Positions 22,361-30,366 of a stretch of DNA of 64,000 nucleotides are shown here, one piece after another (position 1 is the first letter of the stretch; each line of letters begins with the position of its first letter). The stretch spans positions 548,691 to 612,690 of the forward strand of contig NZ_JAPVBJ010000002.1 in the NCBI RefSeq assembly GCF_026967985.1, written 5' to 3'. Under the pieces are notes generated by a model. That model was not told where the DNA came from. It saw only the letters and a program-made list of their open reading frames with translations, and did not search any database. The stretch comes from Modestobacter sp. VKM Ac-2984 (GTDB taxonomy: Bacteria; Actinomycetota; Actinomycetes; Mycobacteriales; Geodermatophilaceae). The position numbers and the translations under genes were made by a program.

Positions 22361-25054
22361 TCAGAGCAACACGCCTCGGCAGCTGGTGCTGCAGTCCAGC
22401 GACCAGAACGAGCTGCCCAGCCGCCCGAAGGCCGCCGAGCGCACCAGCCGCTCGCCGTTCGGCCCGACCGCGGTGACCACGGACGAGCCGCCGCCGGTGT
22501 CCGGGGTGCTCCCGGCATCCGGCGCCGTCCCGTCGTCGGTGCCCGGCGCGGAGTCCGTGCCGCCATCGCTGGTCGGCTCCTCGACGTAGGTGAGGCCGTC
22601 GGCCAGCACCGAGGACTCCGTGCCGGACGGACCGAAGACGAAGACGTCGTACACACCCGCCACCAGCTCCGGAGCGGTGAAGACGACCGACGTGTTGTCG
22701 GCGCTGACGACGGTGGCCTCCCGGGTGTCCCCGATCCGCACCCGTGCGCCGTTGGGGACGTTGGTGCCGGTGACCGTGACGCGCGTCCCGCCGGCGGTGC
22801 TGACGACCGCCGGGGAGATGCTGGTCAGCCCGAACGGCCCGACCTCCGGATAGGTGACGACGGACGGCGGCGGGGTGGTGTCACCCGGCGCGGGATCCAC
22901 GCTGGACCCGGTGTCGCTGCCCGGGACGGGGGTGCCGGGGTCGGTGGTGCCCGGGTCCGTCCCTGGGTCGCTGGTCCCCGGCTCGGCGGGGCCCGGGTTC
23001 GGTCCTGGGTCGCTGGTCTCTGGCTCGGCGGGGTCCGTGGTGCCGGGGCCCGTGGTGTCCGGATCCGTGGTGTCCGGGTCCGTGGGGTCAGGGTCCGTGG
23101 TGCCCGGGCCGGTCGTCCCGGGGTCGTCCGTTCCCGGGCCCGTGGTGTCGGGGTCGCTGGTGCCGGGGCCACTGGTGCCCGGGTCGGCCGTGCCGGGGCC
23201 CGGGGTGCCGGGGTCGGTGGTGCCCGGGACCGTCGTCCCGGGGGTGCTCGTGCCCGGGTCGGTGCTGCCGTCGGTGCCGGGGTCGGTCGTTCCGGGGCCG
23301 GTCCCGGGCGTCGTCCCGCTGTCCGGCGCGGGCGCCGGCGTGGCGCCGACCAGCAGCGGCGCGGCGAAGGTGTCGCCGAACGGCTGACCGTCGACGATCA
23401 GCTGCGCGCTGAGCGCGTATCGGCCGGGGGCCAGGTCGACCGAGGGGGCCACCTCCAGGCCCTCCACCGTGGTCAGCGCACCCAGCGGGACGGTGACCTG
23501 GCCGGCGTCGTCCGTGGTCAGCGTCGCTCCCGCGACCGTGACGTCCTCACCGGAGAGCGCCCAGACCTCGCCGCCGTGCTCCATGCCCAGGCTCAGCACC
23601 ATCTCGTAGGTGCCGGCCAGGTCCGGGCCGGTCGCTCGGACCAGCGGTGTCGCCTGCCCCGCCGGGGCCGTCATCGAGGTGAACCTGTAGCCGACACTGG
23701 TCTCGGGTGCCAGGTGGCTGAGGGTCAGCCGGCCGCCGGTCACCGACTTCCCCTGGAAGGCGGTGATCGGGTCGACGTCCGCCAGCAGCGCGGCCTTCAG
23801 CTCGGCGGCCGTGGCGGTCGGCATGGTGGTCCGGTAGAGCGCCAGTGCGGCTGCGACGTGCGGTGCGGCGATCGACGTCCCGCTCACCAATCGGTAGCTG
23901 CCGTCGTTCCAGGTGGTCGCCACCTTGTTGCCGGGGGCGAACAGGTCCACCGACGTCGCTCCGTAGGCGGAGCTGGCGGAGACGCCGTCCTCCGCATTGG
24001 AGCTGCCCACGACGACGAGGTTGTCGTCCGGCAGGCTCGCCGGGTAGAACATCGAGGAGTCGCGGTCGAGCGCGTCGTTGCCCGCTGCGGCCACGATCAG
24101 GACCCCCTTGCTGGCCGCGTAGGCGATGGCCGACTGCAGGTTCGTCAGTGCGCTCCCGGTGAACTGACCTCCCCACGATGCGTTGATGATCGTGGCGCCG
24201 TGGTCGACGGCGTAGCGGATGGCCTGTGCGCCGAGGTTGGCGTCGACGGAGTCCCCGCTGCCGATGACCAGCGGCATGATGGTCGCCTTCGGCGCCACAC
24301 CCGCAGAACCGATGCCGTTCCCCGCGCGAGCGGCGAGGACGCCGGCGACCGAGGCCCCGTGCGTGCCGTTCGCCCCGTTGTCCACGTCGGGGCTGTTCGC
24401 GGAGAAGTTCCAGCCGTGACAGTCCCCGGTCAGTCCGTCACCGTCGGCGTCCTCCGTGCAGGACGGATTGGTCCACAACGACCCGGCCAGGTCCGGGTGG
24501 TCGGAGTCGAAGCCGGTGTCGGTGAGGGCGATGACGACGCCTTCACCGGTGGAGGCGCTCCAGCCGTCGGTCACGTCGACGTCGGCGTCGGCCGTGGCTA
24601 CCTGCTGGTACACGTTCGTTCCCGTGTTCTCCAGGTTCCAGCCGTACTGGGCCGCATAGGGGTCGCTGACCGTCCCGAGCGCCGGGATCGACGGCGACAG
24701 CTCGACGTCGGCCACGCCAGGCAGTGATCGCAGGGTCTGTACCGAGATGCCGTCGGTCGCCACCAGCGCGGTGCCGTCGTAGAGCCGCTGCGCGGAGTCG
24801 ACGCCGTCCTGCTGGTCCAGATCGGCCAGGAACTCCGGCGTCGCGTCCCCCGCTGCTCCGGTGACCACGTACCGGGTGAGGCCGTCGCCGGCGCCGAAGC
24901 CGTCGGCGACGGCGATCGGGAGGCCGGGCCCGGCCAGGGCGTCCACTGCGGCCGCGCCGCCGAAGCCGGTCAGCGCAGCGGCGACGACGGCGACCATGCG
25001 CACGCCCCGGCCGTGCGCGGGCAGCCGACTGCCCTGGTGGCCCACGAGATCCAT
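22361..25054 (-). CDS. Secreted S8 subtilisin-like protease with linker and IPT/TIG domain
   Basis: This is an 897-aa exported serine protease. A hydrophobic signal segment (residues about 20-45) is followed by a prodomain-like region to about 125. The S8 catalytic domain has Asp179 (ALTDTGFDSDH), His232 (GTHGASVAGV), oxyanion Asn326 (AAGN) and Ser394 (SGTSIAAPHVA). A beta-rich region comes next. A linker of about 140 residues built from GTTDPGT-like units spans roughly 600-740, and an IPT/TIG fold (ISPAVVSTAGGTRVTVTGTNVP) lies at about 750-830. The C-terminus has a Cys pair (LDCSTSCRG). No LPXTG or transmembrane anchor is seen. Likely roles are extracellular protein turnover or surface processing. 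Confidence 0.9.
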   Translation of the reverse strand: MDLVGHQGSRLPAHGRGVRMVAVVAAALTGFGGAAAVDALAGPGLPIAVADGFGAGDGLTRYVVTGAAGDATPEFLADLDQQDGVDSAQRLYDGTALVATDGISVQTLRSLPGVADVELSPSIPALGTVSDPYAAQYGWNLENTGTNVYQQVATADADVDVTDGWSASTGEGVVIALTDTGFDSDHPDLAGSLWTNPSCTEDADGDGLTGDCHGWNFSANSPDVDNGANGTHGASVAGVLAARAGNGIGSAGVAPKATIMPLVIGSGDSVDANLGAQAIRYAVDHGATIINASWGGQFTGSALTNLQSAIAYAASKGVLIVAAAGNDALDRDSSMFYPASLPDDNLVVVGSSNAEDGVSASSAYGATSVDLFAPGNKVATTWNDGSYRLVSGTSIAAPHVAAALALYRTTMPTATAAELKAALLADVDPITAFQGKSVTGGRLTLSHLAPETSVGYRFTSMTAPAGQATPLVRATGPDLAGTYEMVLSLGMEHGGEVWALSGEDVTVAGATLTTDDAGQVTVPLGALTTVEGLEVAPSVDLAPGRYALSAQLIVDGQPFGDTFAAPLLVGATPAPAPDSGTTPGTGPGTTDPGTDGSTDPGTSTPGTTVPGTTDPGTPGPGTADPGTSGPGTSDPDTTGPGTDDPGTTGPGTTDPDPTDPDTTDPDTTGPGTTDPAEPETSDPGPNPGPAEPGTSDPGTDPGTTDPGTPVPGSDTGSSVDPAPGDTTPPPSVVTYPEVGPFGLTSISPAVVSTAGGTRVTVTGTNVPNGARVRIGDTREATVVSADNTSVVFTAPELVAGVYDVFVFGPSGTESSVLADGLTYVEEPTSDGGTDSAPGTDDGTAPDAGSTPDTGGGSSVVTAVGPNGERLVRSAAFGRLGSSFWSLDCSTSCRGVLL
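22905..23335. repeat. Degenerate tandem repeat encoding PGTTDPGT-type linker
   Basis: Within the subtilase gene, short units such as GGGTCGGTGGTGCC and variants recur for about 430 bp. They encode a Gly/Pro/Thr/Asp linker. Such arrays change length readily by slippage and are difficult to assemble. Confidence 0.75.
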
Positions 25055-25177
25055 CCGGTCCTCCTCCGAGGTGCACCCCGTGCCGTCACGGCGGTGCTCG
25101 AAGGAGGGGCATCGGCCCGGCGGGTCCCCCGCTGGAGCGTGCCGGTTGCCGCTCGCCCCATCGGGTGACCCCGGACC

Positions 25178-26137
25178 TCAGCCCCGCATCGCGCCGAGGA
25201 AGCCGGTCATCTCCGAACGCAGCTTCTCCGCCATCCGGGACAGCCCGGTGGTGTCCCCGGCCGGTCCCAACGACGCGGAGCCGTCCACCGCGGCGGCGAT
25301 CCCGTCGACCAGGCCGTTCATCTCCGCCACCGTCGCCCCCACGGTGCTCATGCCGGCGGCGACGTCGTCGCACGCGGTGCGCATCGACTCGACCTGGGCG
25401 GTGATCCGCTCGGTGGACCGGGCGGTCTCGTCGGCCAGGTCCTTGACCTCGGAGGCCACCACCGCGAAGCCCTTGCCCGCCTCACCGGCGCGGGCCGCCT
25501 CGATGGTGGCGTTCAGCGCCAGCAGCCGGGTCTGTGCCGCCACCGAGTCGATCATGGCGACGATGCCCTTGATCTCCGCCGACGAGCGGGTCAGCGAGTC
25601 GATGGTGCCGCGGGCGGCAGCCACCTCCGTGCTCGCGGCCGTCGCCGCCTGGGTCAGGCCATGGGCCGAGGCGGACAGCTCGGTGGATGCCGTCGCGACC
25701 TGCTCGCTCATGCCGAGCACGACCGTCTCGAACTCGTCGGCCAGCTGCAGCCGGGAGGTCTGTGCCTCGGCCACCCGGGACGCCGACTCCTGCATCGCCG
25801 CCCGGGCGGAGTTGATCACCTCCGCGCCGCGGCGGTAGGCGCCGGAGAGACCGGTCAGCAGCAGTCTGCGGTGGAACCGGCCCTCCGCTGCCGAGGTCAG
25901 CGCCGCTCCGGCCTCGCGTACGAAGGCGTCGGAGACGTCCAGCACCCGGTTGACGCTGTTGTGCAGTGCGACCAGCTCGGGGACGTCGCAGGACCCCGGG
26001 ACCGGACGGCTGCGCGCCTCCAGGTCGCCGGCGGCGGCGCTGTCGCATGCGGCCACGAGCTGCCGGACGAACCCTCGGTAGACCTCCAGCTCCGCGGCCG
26101 CGCTGAGCTGGCCGTCCCCACGGCGACGCGGGCTCAC
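25178..26137 (-). CDS. Soluble methyl-accepting chemotaxis-type signalling protein
   Basis: This 319-aa protein has no transmembrane segment. An N-terminal helical region of about 120 residues is followed by a coiled-coil signalling domain. Its hairpin tip [39 protein letters not shown] is split here only for description (residues about 205-245) and is the conserved CheA/CheW-binding region. Its GTG start overlaps the TGA of the PAS-domain gene (GTGA), so the two are translationally coupled. Together they resemble the aerotaxis receptor Aer cut in two. Other chemotaxis genes are not in the window. Confidence 0.9.
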   Translation of the reverse strand: MSPRRRGDGQLSAAAELEVYRGFVRQLVAACDSAAAGDLEARSRPVPGSCDVPELVALHNSVNRVLDVSDAFVREAGAALTSAAEGRFHRRLLLTGLSGAYRRGAEVINSARAAMQESASRVAEAQTSRLQLADEFETVVLGMSEQVATASTELSASAHGLTQAATAASTEVAAARGTIDSLTRSSAEIKGIVAMIDSVAAQTRLLALNATIEAARAGEAGKGFAVVASEVKDLADETARSTERITAQVESMRTACDDVAAGMSTVGATVAEMNGLVDGIAAAVDGSASLGPAGDTTGLSRMAEKLRSEMTGFLGAMRG

Positions 26138-26712
26138 TGCTCGTCCTCCCCGATGACCGACCAGACGAACTCCTCGTACGACGCCGCGTGCTGGGCGACC
26201 AGCTCGCCCAGCAGCCGGCTCGACGCCTCCACCGCTGCCCGGCCGTTCGGCTGGCGGCGCTCCTCGGCGACCAGCTGGGCGTACAGCGGGCGCACCGCGG
26301 CCACCGCGCGGGCAGCCGGACGACGCCGGTTGGAGTGGTAGCCGACCACCCGCCCGTCGGCGCCGAAGGACGGCGTCACGTGCGCCAGCACCCAGTAGTT
26401 GGCGCCGTCGGCGGCCAGGTTGTCGATGTAGGCGAAGATCTCGTGCCCCTCGGCCAGGGTGTCCCAGAGCAGCTTGAAGACCGCCTTGGGCATCTCCGGG
26501 TGCCGGATCAGGTTGTGCGGCTGCCCCAGGACCTCGTCCAGGTCGTAGCCGCTGACCCGCAGGAAGACGTCGTTGGCGTAGGTGATCACGCCCCGGGTGT
26601 CGGTCTTGGAGACGATGAGCTCGTCGGCGGAGAACGTCCGCTCGACCCCCGTCGGTCGGACCACCTGCTGCCTCGGTCGGGCCTCGCCGGGCGCCGGCCG
26701 TGTGGTGACCAT
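26134..26712 (-). CDS. Aer-type PAS domain sensor protein
   Basis: This is a 192-aa soluble protein. Residues 25-130 form a PAS domain with the Aer pattern: [19 protein letters not shown], then [31 protein letters not shown] (in successive segments), and [20 protein letters not shown] at the C-terminal side. Such domains bind FAD in Aer and sense cellular redox state; cofactor binding here is inferred. The C-terminal third is helical. GAGAGGGGCGGG precedes the ATG at 26712. It is coupled to the downstream MCP gene by a 4-bp overlap, so it is likely the sensory half of a split receptor. Confidence 0.87.
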   Translation of the reverse strand: MVTTRPAPGEARPRQQVVRPTGVERTFSADELIVSKTDTRGVITYANDVFLRVSGYDLDEVLGQPHNLIRHPEMPKAVFKLLWDTLAEGHEIFAYIDNLAADGANYWVLAHVTPSFGADGRVVGYHSNRRRPAARAVAAVRPLYAQLVAEERRQPNGRAAVEASSRLLGELVAQHAASYEEFVWSVIGEDEQ

Positions 26713-26835
26713 CCCGCCCCTCTCTCTGTGTGCTCGAGTTCCGGCACCGGTCGGTGCCTCTTGGTCATCGGCAGTCCGGCGGTGAGATCGAGCCTGGCCA
26801 CCGGAACGGGACGAAGGTCCCGGCAGGCCGGTCCC

Positions 26836-26841
26836 TAGACT
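26836..26841 (+). promoter_or_regulatory. -10 box of leaderless dcd promoter
   Basis: TAGACT is followed by 7 bases and the dcd ATG; no ribosome site precedes the start. Confidence 0.55.
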
Positions 26842-26848
26842 CCGCGCC

Positions 26849-27442
26849 ATGCTGCTGTCCGACCGCGACATCCGAGCGGCCCTGGCGACCGGCCGGCTCG
26901 GGATCGAGCCCTACGAGCCGGCGATGGTGCAGCCCTCGAGCATCGACGTCCGGCTCGACCGGTTCTTCCGGGTGTTCAACAACGCCCGGTACACCCACAT
27001 CGACCCGGCCGAGCAGCAGGACGACCTGACCACCCTCGTCGAGCCGACCGGCGACGACGCCTTCGTGCTGCACCCGGGCGAGTTCGTGCTCGGGTCGACG
27101 CTGGAGGTCGTCAGCATCCCCGACGACCTGGCCGCCCGGCTGGAGGGGAAGTCCTCGCTGGGGCGCTTGGGCCTGCTCACCCACTCGACGGCGGGGTTCG
27201 TCGACCCCGGGTTCTCCGGGCACATCACGCTGGAGCTCTCCAACGTGGCGAACCTGCCGATCACGCTGTGGCCGGGGATGAAGATCGGCCAGCTGTGCCT
27301 GTTCCAGCTGAGCTCGGCCGCCGAGCACCCCTACGGCTCGGCGCTCTACGGCTCGCGCTACCAGGACCAGCGCGGGCCGACGCCGTCCCGGTCCTTCCGC
27401 AACTTCAACCGGGCCGAGACCCGCCGCCCCGACCCGGCCTGA
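26849..27442 (+). CDS. dcd: dCTP deaminase
   Basis: This 197-aa trimeric dUTPase-superfamily enzyme deaminates dCTP. In mycobacterial-type homologues it also cleaves the product directly to dUMP. Motifs: [18 protein letters not shown] (residues 26-43), [24 protein letters not shown] (in two parts, 99-122) and ITLEL with catalytic Glu129, then the C-terminal [20 protein letters not shown]. Length is normal. It starts from a leaderless-type promoter. It supplies dUMP for thymidylate synthesis. It stands alone, divergent from the PAS/MCP pair. Confidence 0.95.
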   Translation: MLLSDRDIRAALATGRLGIEPYEPAMVQPSSIDVRLDRFFRVFNNARYTHIDPAEQQDDLTTLVEPTGDDAFVLHPGEFVLGSTLEVVSIPDDLAARLEGKSSLGRLGLLTHSTAGFVDPGFSGHITLELSNVANLPITLWPGMKIGQLCLFQLSSAAEHPYGSALYGSRYQDQRGPTPSRSFRNFNRAETRRPDPA

Positions 27443-27532
27443 CCCGTCTCCCGGGTGGCGGGTGTCCGACCCCTCGGTGAACGGTGGCGCCAAGCCGGAT
27501 GACGGGCCGCCTTGCTGGGTAGGCCCTGCCCC

Positions 27533-28306
27533 ATGGACCCCCGGGACACTGCTGTTCTCCTGCCTCAGCCGTCGGGCAACCACATCGTGGACGGATTCTT
27601 CGACTGCGCCGAGGAGTCGGCGCACTACGCGTTCTCGGTCCAGCTCCTGCTGACCCAGTACGCGACCCTGGTGCCCTGGCAGGCCGAGGGCGTGGCGGAG
27701 CTCGGCAGCGGTGACGCGCGGGCCATCGCGCACGTCGTGCGGGCGGTGCCCGGCTTGCAGGTGCACGGCACCGACATCAGCACGACGTCGGTCGAGCGGG
27801 CCCGGCAGACGATCGACGGCCTCGGCGTCGGCGACCGCTACACCGTCGAGCACGGTGACTTCTTCGCCTGGGCCGACTCCCCGGACGGGCGGGACGTCTC
27901 CACGGTGATCGCCAACCCGCCCTACATCCCCGCGCCGGACGCCGACATCCTGATGCCCGAGCTCTGGGGCGGCTGGTACGGCAACGACATGGTCCTCCGG
28001 CTGCTCAAGGCCGGTTTCGAGCACCTGCTGGTCGCGCTGCCCAGTTACTCCGACCCCGCCGCCACCCTGTCCACGGCCCGCGACCTCGGGTACCAGGTGG
28101 CCAACTTCCTGGCGATGGGCCTGGAGTTCGGGGCCTACAGCGGGGAGCCGAAGGTCCGGGAGCACATCGCCGCGCTCACCGCGGACGGGCACGGCTGGGC
28201 GGGCGAGGACTCCTACGTCGTCGCCGTCGCGCTGCTCACCCGGTCACCGGAGCTGCGCCGGGACCGGTCGACCGAACTGCTCCGCGCCCTGCAGCTGTCG
28301 GTCTGA
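27533..28306 (+). CDS. Class I SAM methyltransferase (HemK/PrmC-like small-MT family)
   Basis: This 257-aa protein has SAM motif I ELGSGDA (56-62), acidic loop HGTDIS, and a NPPYIPAP motif at 128-135. NPPY is typical of N-methyltransferases acting on glutamine or on a base, including PrmC/HemK and RNA methyltransferases. There is no PrmC-type N-terminal helical domain, so it is not a standard release-factor enzyme. The ATG at 27533 gives the best N-terminus; a TTG at 27512 is possible. It is convergent with the MFS gene. Substrate unknown. Confidence 0.8.
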   Translation: MDPRDTAVLLPQPSGNHIVDGFFDCAEESAHYAFSVQLLLTQYATLVPWQAEGVAELGSGDARAIAHVVRAVPGLQVHGTDISTTSVERARQTIDGLGVGDRYTVEHGDFFAWADSPDGRDVSTVIANPPYIPAPDADILMPELWGGWYGNDMVLRLLKAGFEHLLVALPSYSDPAATLSTARDLGYQVANFLAMGLEFGAYSGEPKVREHIAALTADGHGWAGEDSYVVAVALLTRSPELRRDRSTELLRALQLSV

Positions 28307-28316
28307 GCCCGGTCGG

Positions 28317-29627
28317 TCAGCGCTCGGTCCGCGGGAGGAGGACGGGCGGTTCGGCCCCGGCGACCTCGGTCTCCGGGAAGTCGCCGAGGCGAGCGGCCGG
28401 GCCGACGAGCCCGGGCACCTCGTCGTCGACGTACCGCGGCCGGCAGATGCTCCAGCCGGTGACCAGCAGCAGCCCAACCCCGGCGTAGACCAACACGAAC
28501 ATGCCGGTGTAGCCGCCGGTGACGCCCCGCAGCAGGCCGACCAGCAGCGGCCCCACCCCGGCCAGCGCGTACCCCCAGCCCTGGGCGACGGTGGACAGGG
28601 CGCTCACCGACTCCGGGGTGCGGCCGCGCAGCCCGAAGAGGGCCAGGATCATCGCGAACGTGCCCATGCCCAACCCGAGCAGGCAGACCCACAGCCAGGT
28701 CAGCGTGAGCGGGGCGAGCAGCAGGCCGGTCCAGCCGGCCAGGTAACAGGCGATGAAGGCCAGCAGCATCGGCCGCTGCCAGTGCGGCCGCACCGTGCCG
28801 AGCGGGACGACGGCGTTGAGCGGGATGACGATCAGTGCGTTCAGCCCGACCAGGAAACCGGCCGCCTCCGCGGACATGCCCTGGTCGCGGAGGTACTGCG
28901 CCGTCCAGCCGACGATGACGTAGGCCTGCATCGCCTGCAGCCCGAAGAAGGCGGCCATCGTCCAGGCCAGCCGACTGCGTCGGAGCTCCCGCAGCCGCAC
29001 CGCGGTGTGCCCGCCCCGGGAGGCGCCCGGCCGGACGGGGACGGCGAGCCAGGGCAGCGCCGCGAGCAGGGCGAACACCGCCCAGATGCCCAGTCCCCAG
29101 CGCCAGCCGTCGGCGCCGGCGGCCGCGGCGATCGGCGCCGTGGAGACGGCGGCGACCGCCCCGCCGATCGCCAGCGCGGTGCTGTAGGCGCCCACCAGCA
29201 GGCCGGTGCGCTCCGGGAACCACCGCTTGACCAGTCCGGGGAGCAGCACGTTGCCGAGCGCCCCGCCGACCATCGTGGCCACGGTGCCGAGGAGGAACAC
29301 CCACACGTTGGGCACCGACACCCGCAGCAGCAGCCCGATCGCCATGACCAGCAGGGCCGCGGCCAGCACGTGCCCGTCGCGGAACCGGGCGGCCAGCGGC
29401 GGGCCGGCGAAGCCGATCAGCGCGAAGCAGATCAGCGGCATGCTGGTGATCAGTCCGGCGAGGCCGGAGGAGATGCCCAGGCCGCGTTCGATCTCCTGCA
29501 GCACCGGGCCGACGCTGTTGACCGCGGTGCGCAGGTTGAACCCGGTCAGCACGATCGCCGTCCCGACCAGGACCAGCCCCTGCCGGGAGGACGTGCGCGG
29601 CGGCAGCGAGGCGGCGGCGCGGGTCAC
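28317..29627 (-). CDS. CynX/NimT-family MFS permease
   Basis: This 436-aa transporter has 12 predicted membrane segments. The N-terminal GFNLRTAVNSVGPVLQEI and LVKRWFPERTGLLVGAYSTALAIGG blocks are typical of the cyanate/nitroimidazole CynX-NimT branch of the major facilitator superfamily. Substrate is not predictable; small anions or drugs are known for relatives. The GTG at 29627 is preceded by GGAGGAGGATGAGCGGAC. The C-terminal 35 residues are a hydrophilic tail. Confidence 0.87.
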   Translation of the reverse strand: MTRAAASLPPRTSSRQGLVLVGTAIVLTGFNLRTAVNSVGPVLQEIERGLGISSGLAGLITSMPLICFALIGFAGPPLAARFRDGHVLAAALLVMAIGLLLRVSVPNVWVFLLGTVATMVGGALGNVLLPGLVKRWFPERTGLLVGAYSTALAIGGAVAAVSTAPIAAAAGADGWRWGLGIWAVFALLAALPWLAVPVRPGASRGGHTAVRLRELRRSRLAWTMAAFFGLQAMQAYVIVGWTAQYLRDQGMSAEAAGFLVGLNALIVIPLNAVVPLGTVRPHWQRPMLLAFIACYLAGWTGLLLAPLTLTWLWVCLLGLGMGTFAMILALFGLRGRTPESVSALSTVAQGWGYALAGVGPLLVGLLRGVTGGYTGMFVLVYAGVGLLLVTGWSICRPRYVDDEVPGLVGPAARLGDFPETEVAGAEPPVLLPRTER

Positions 29628-29693
29628 GTCCGCTCATCCTCCTCCCCGAGCCGCGGCAGGCCGGGAGCCGGGTCGGGGCCGGGCCGCGTCGGG

Positions 29694-30254
29694 TCAGCGG
29701 GTGTCGGTCACCGTGACCGGGACCTCGGCCACCTGTTCGGTCGTCCCGTCGACGGCCACCCGCAGCATCACCAGGTCGTGGACGCCGTCACCGGCCGGGG
29801 CGGCCAACTGCAGGACCGGACTCAGGCACTGGGGCAGCCGGAACGCCGGTCCGGCCGCGGTCTGGGTGTAGCTGACGGTGCTGCCGGCGTCGCCGCGGAC
29901 CGGTTCGCCGTCCAGGGTCATCACGTAGTCGACGTCCTCGGCCCCGGTCACCCGGAACCGCAGCGGCTGGCCGGCGGCCACGACACTGCTGGCGACGGCG
30001 ATCCCCGGGTCGTCGCAGTCGGCGGTGAGGGTCACGTCCTCGGCACCCCGGCCGCCGGCGACGGCGAGCACCGTCATCGCCACGATCGCGACGGCCAGCC
30101 AGGTCCAGTGCCGGCTGCGCCGGATCGTCGGGCGGTCGTCGGCCAGCGCGCGCTCGTCGTTGACGTCGCGGGCGTAGTGCATCCGGGTGCTGCGGGAGGC
30201 CGCGGCGCGCTCGGCCTCGCCCCGACGACGGCCGCCGCCGTACGGAGAGCTCAT
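29694..30254 (-). CDS. Hypothetical single-pass membrane protein, 186 aa
   Basis: The first 50 residues are cytoplasmic and basic (YGGGRRRGEAERAAASRSTR). One transmembrane helix (WTWLAVAIVAMTVLAVAGG, about 53-71) is followed by an exported domain of about 110 residues rich in beta strands, with cysteines at CDD and LPQCLSP that may form a disulfide. No domain is recognised. The ATG at 30254 gives the simplest topology. It lies downstream of the EtfD-like gene but a repeat/terminator element separates them. Confidence 0.7.
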   Translation of the reverse strand: MSSPYGGGRRRGEAERAAASRSTRMHYARDVNDERALADDRPTIRRSRHWTWLAVAIVAMTVLAVAGGRGAEDVTLTADCDDPGIAVASSVVAAGQPLRFRVTGAEDVDYVMTLDGEPVRGDAGSTVSYTQTAAGPAFRLPQCLSPVLQLAAPAGDGVHDLVMLRVAVDGTTEQVAEVPVTVTDTR

Positions 30255-30302
30255 GCCGCCCAGTGTCCGCCCCAGGTGTGCGGTCGCGTCATCCTCGTCC
30301 TG

Positions 30303-30366
30303 CGGCCCCCGTGCAGGGTCCCGCCGCGAGCCTGCGAGTGGTGGGGGGCACGGGGGTCCTTCTTCA
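30303..30366 (-). repeat. Dispersed imperfect-palindrome repeat, copy B
   Basis: Outer arms CCCCCGTGC and GCACGGGGG pair. The centre contains CCGCCGCGAGCCTGCGAG, identical to copy C. It overlaps the stop codon of the EtfD-like gene (30364-30366). Confidence 0.65.

Noticed and set aside
22905-23335. Regularly spaced short repeats suggestive of a CRISPR-like array
   Set aside because: The units lie inside the subtilase reading frame, vary in length and encode a continuous PGTTDP linker; there are no unique spacers.
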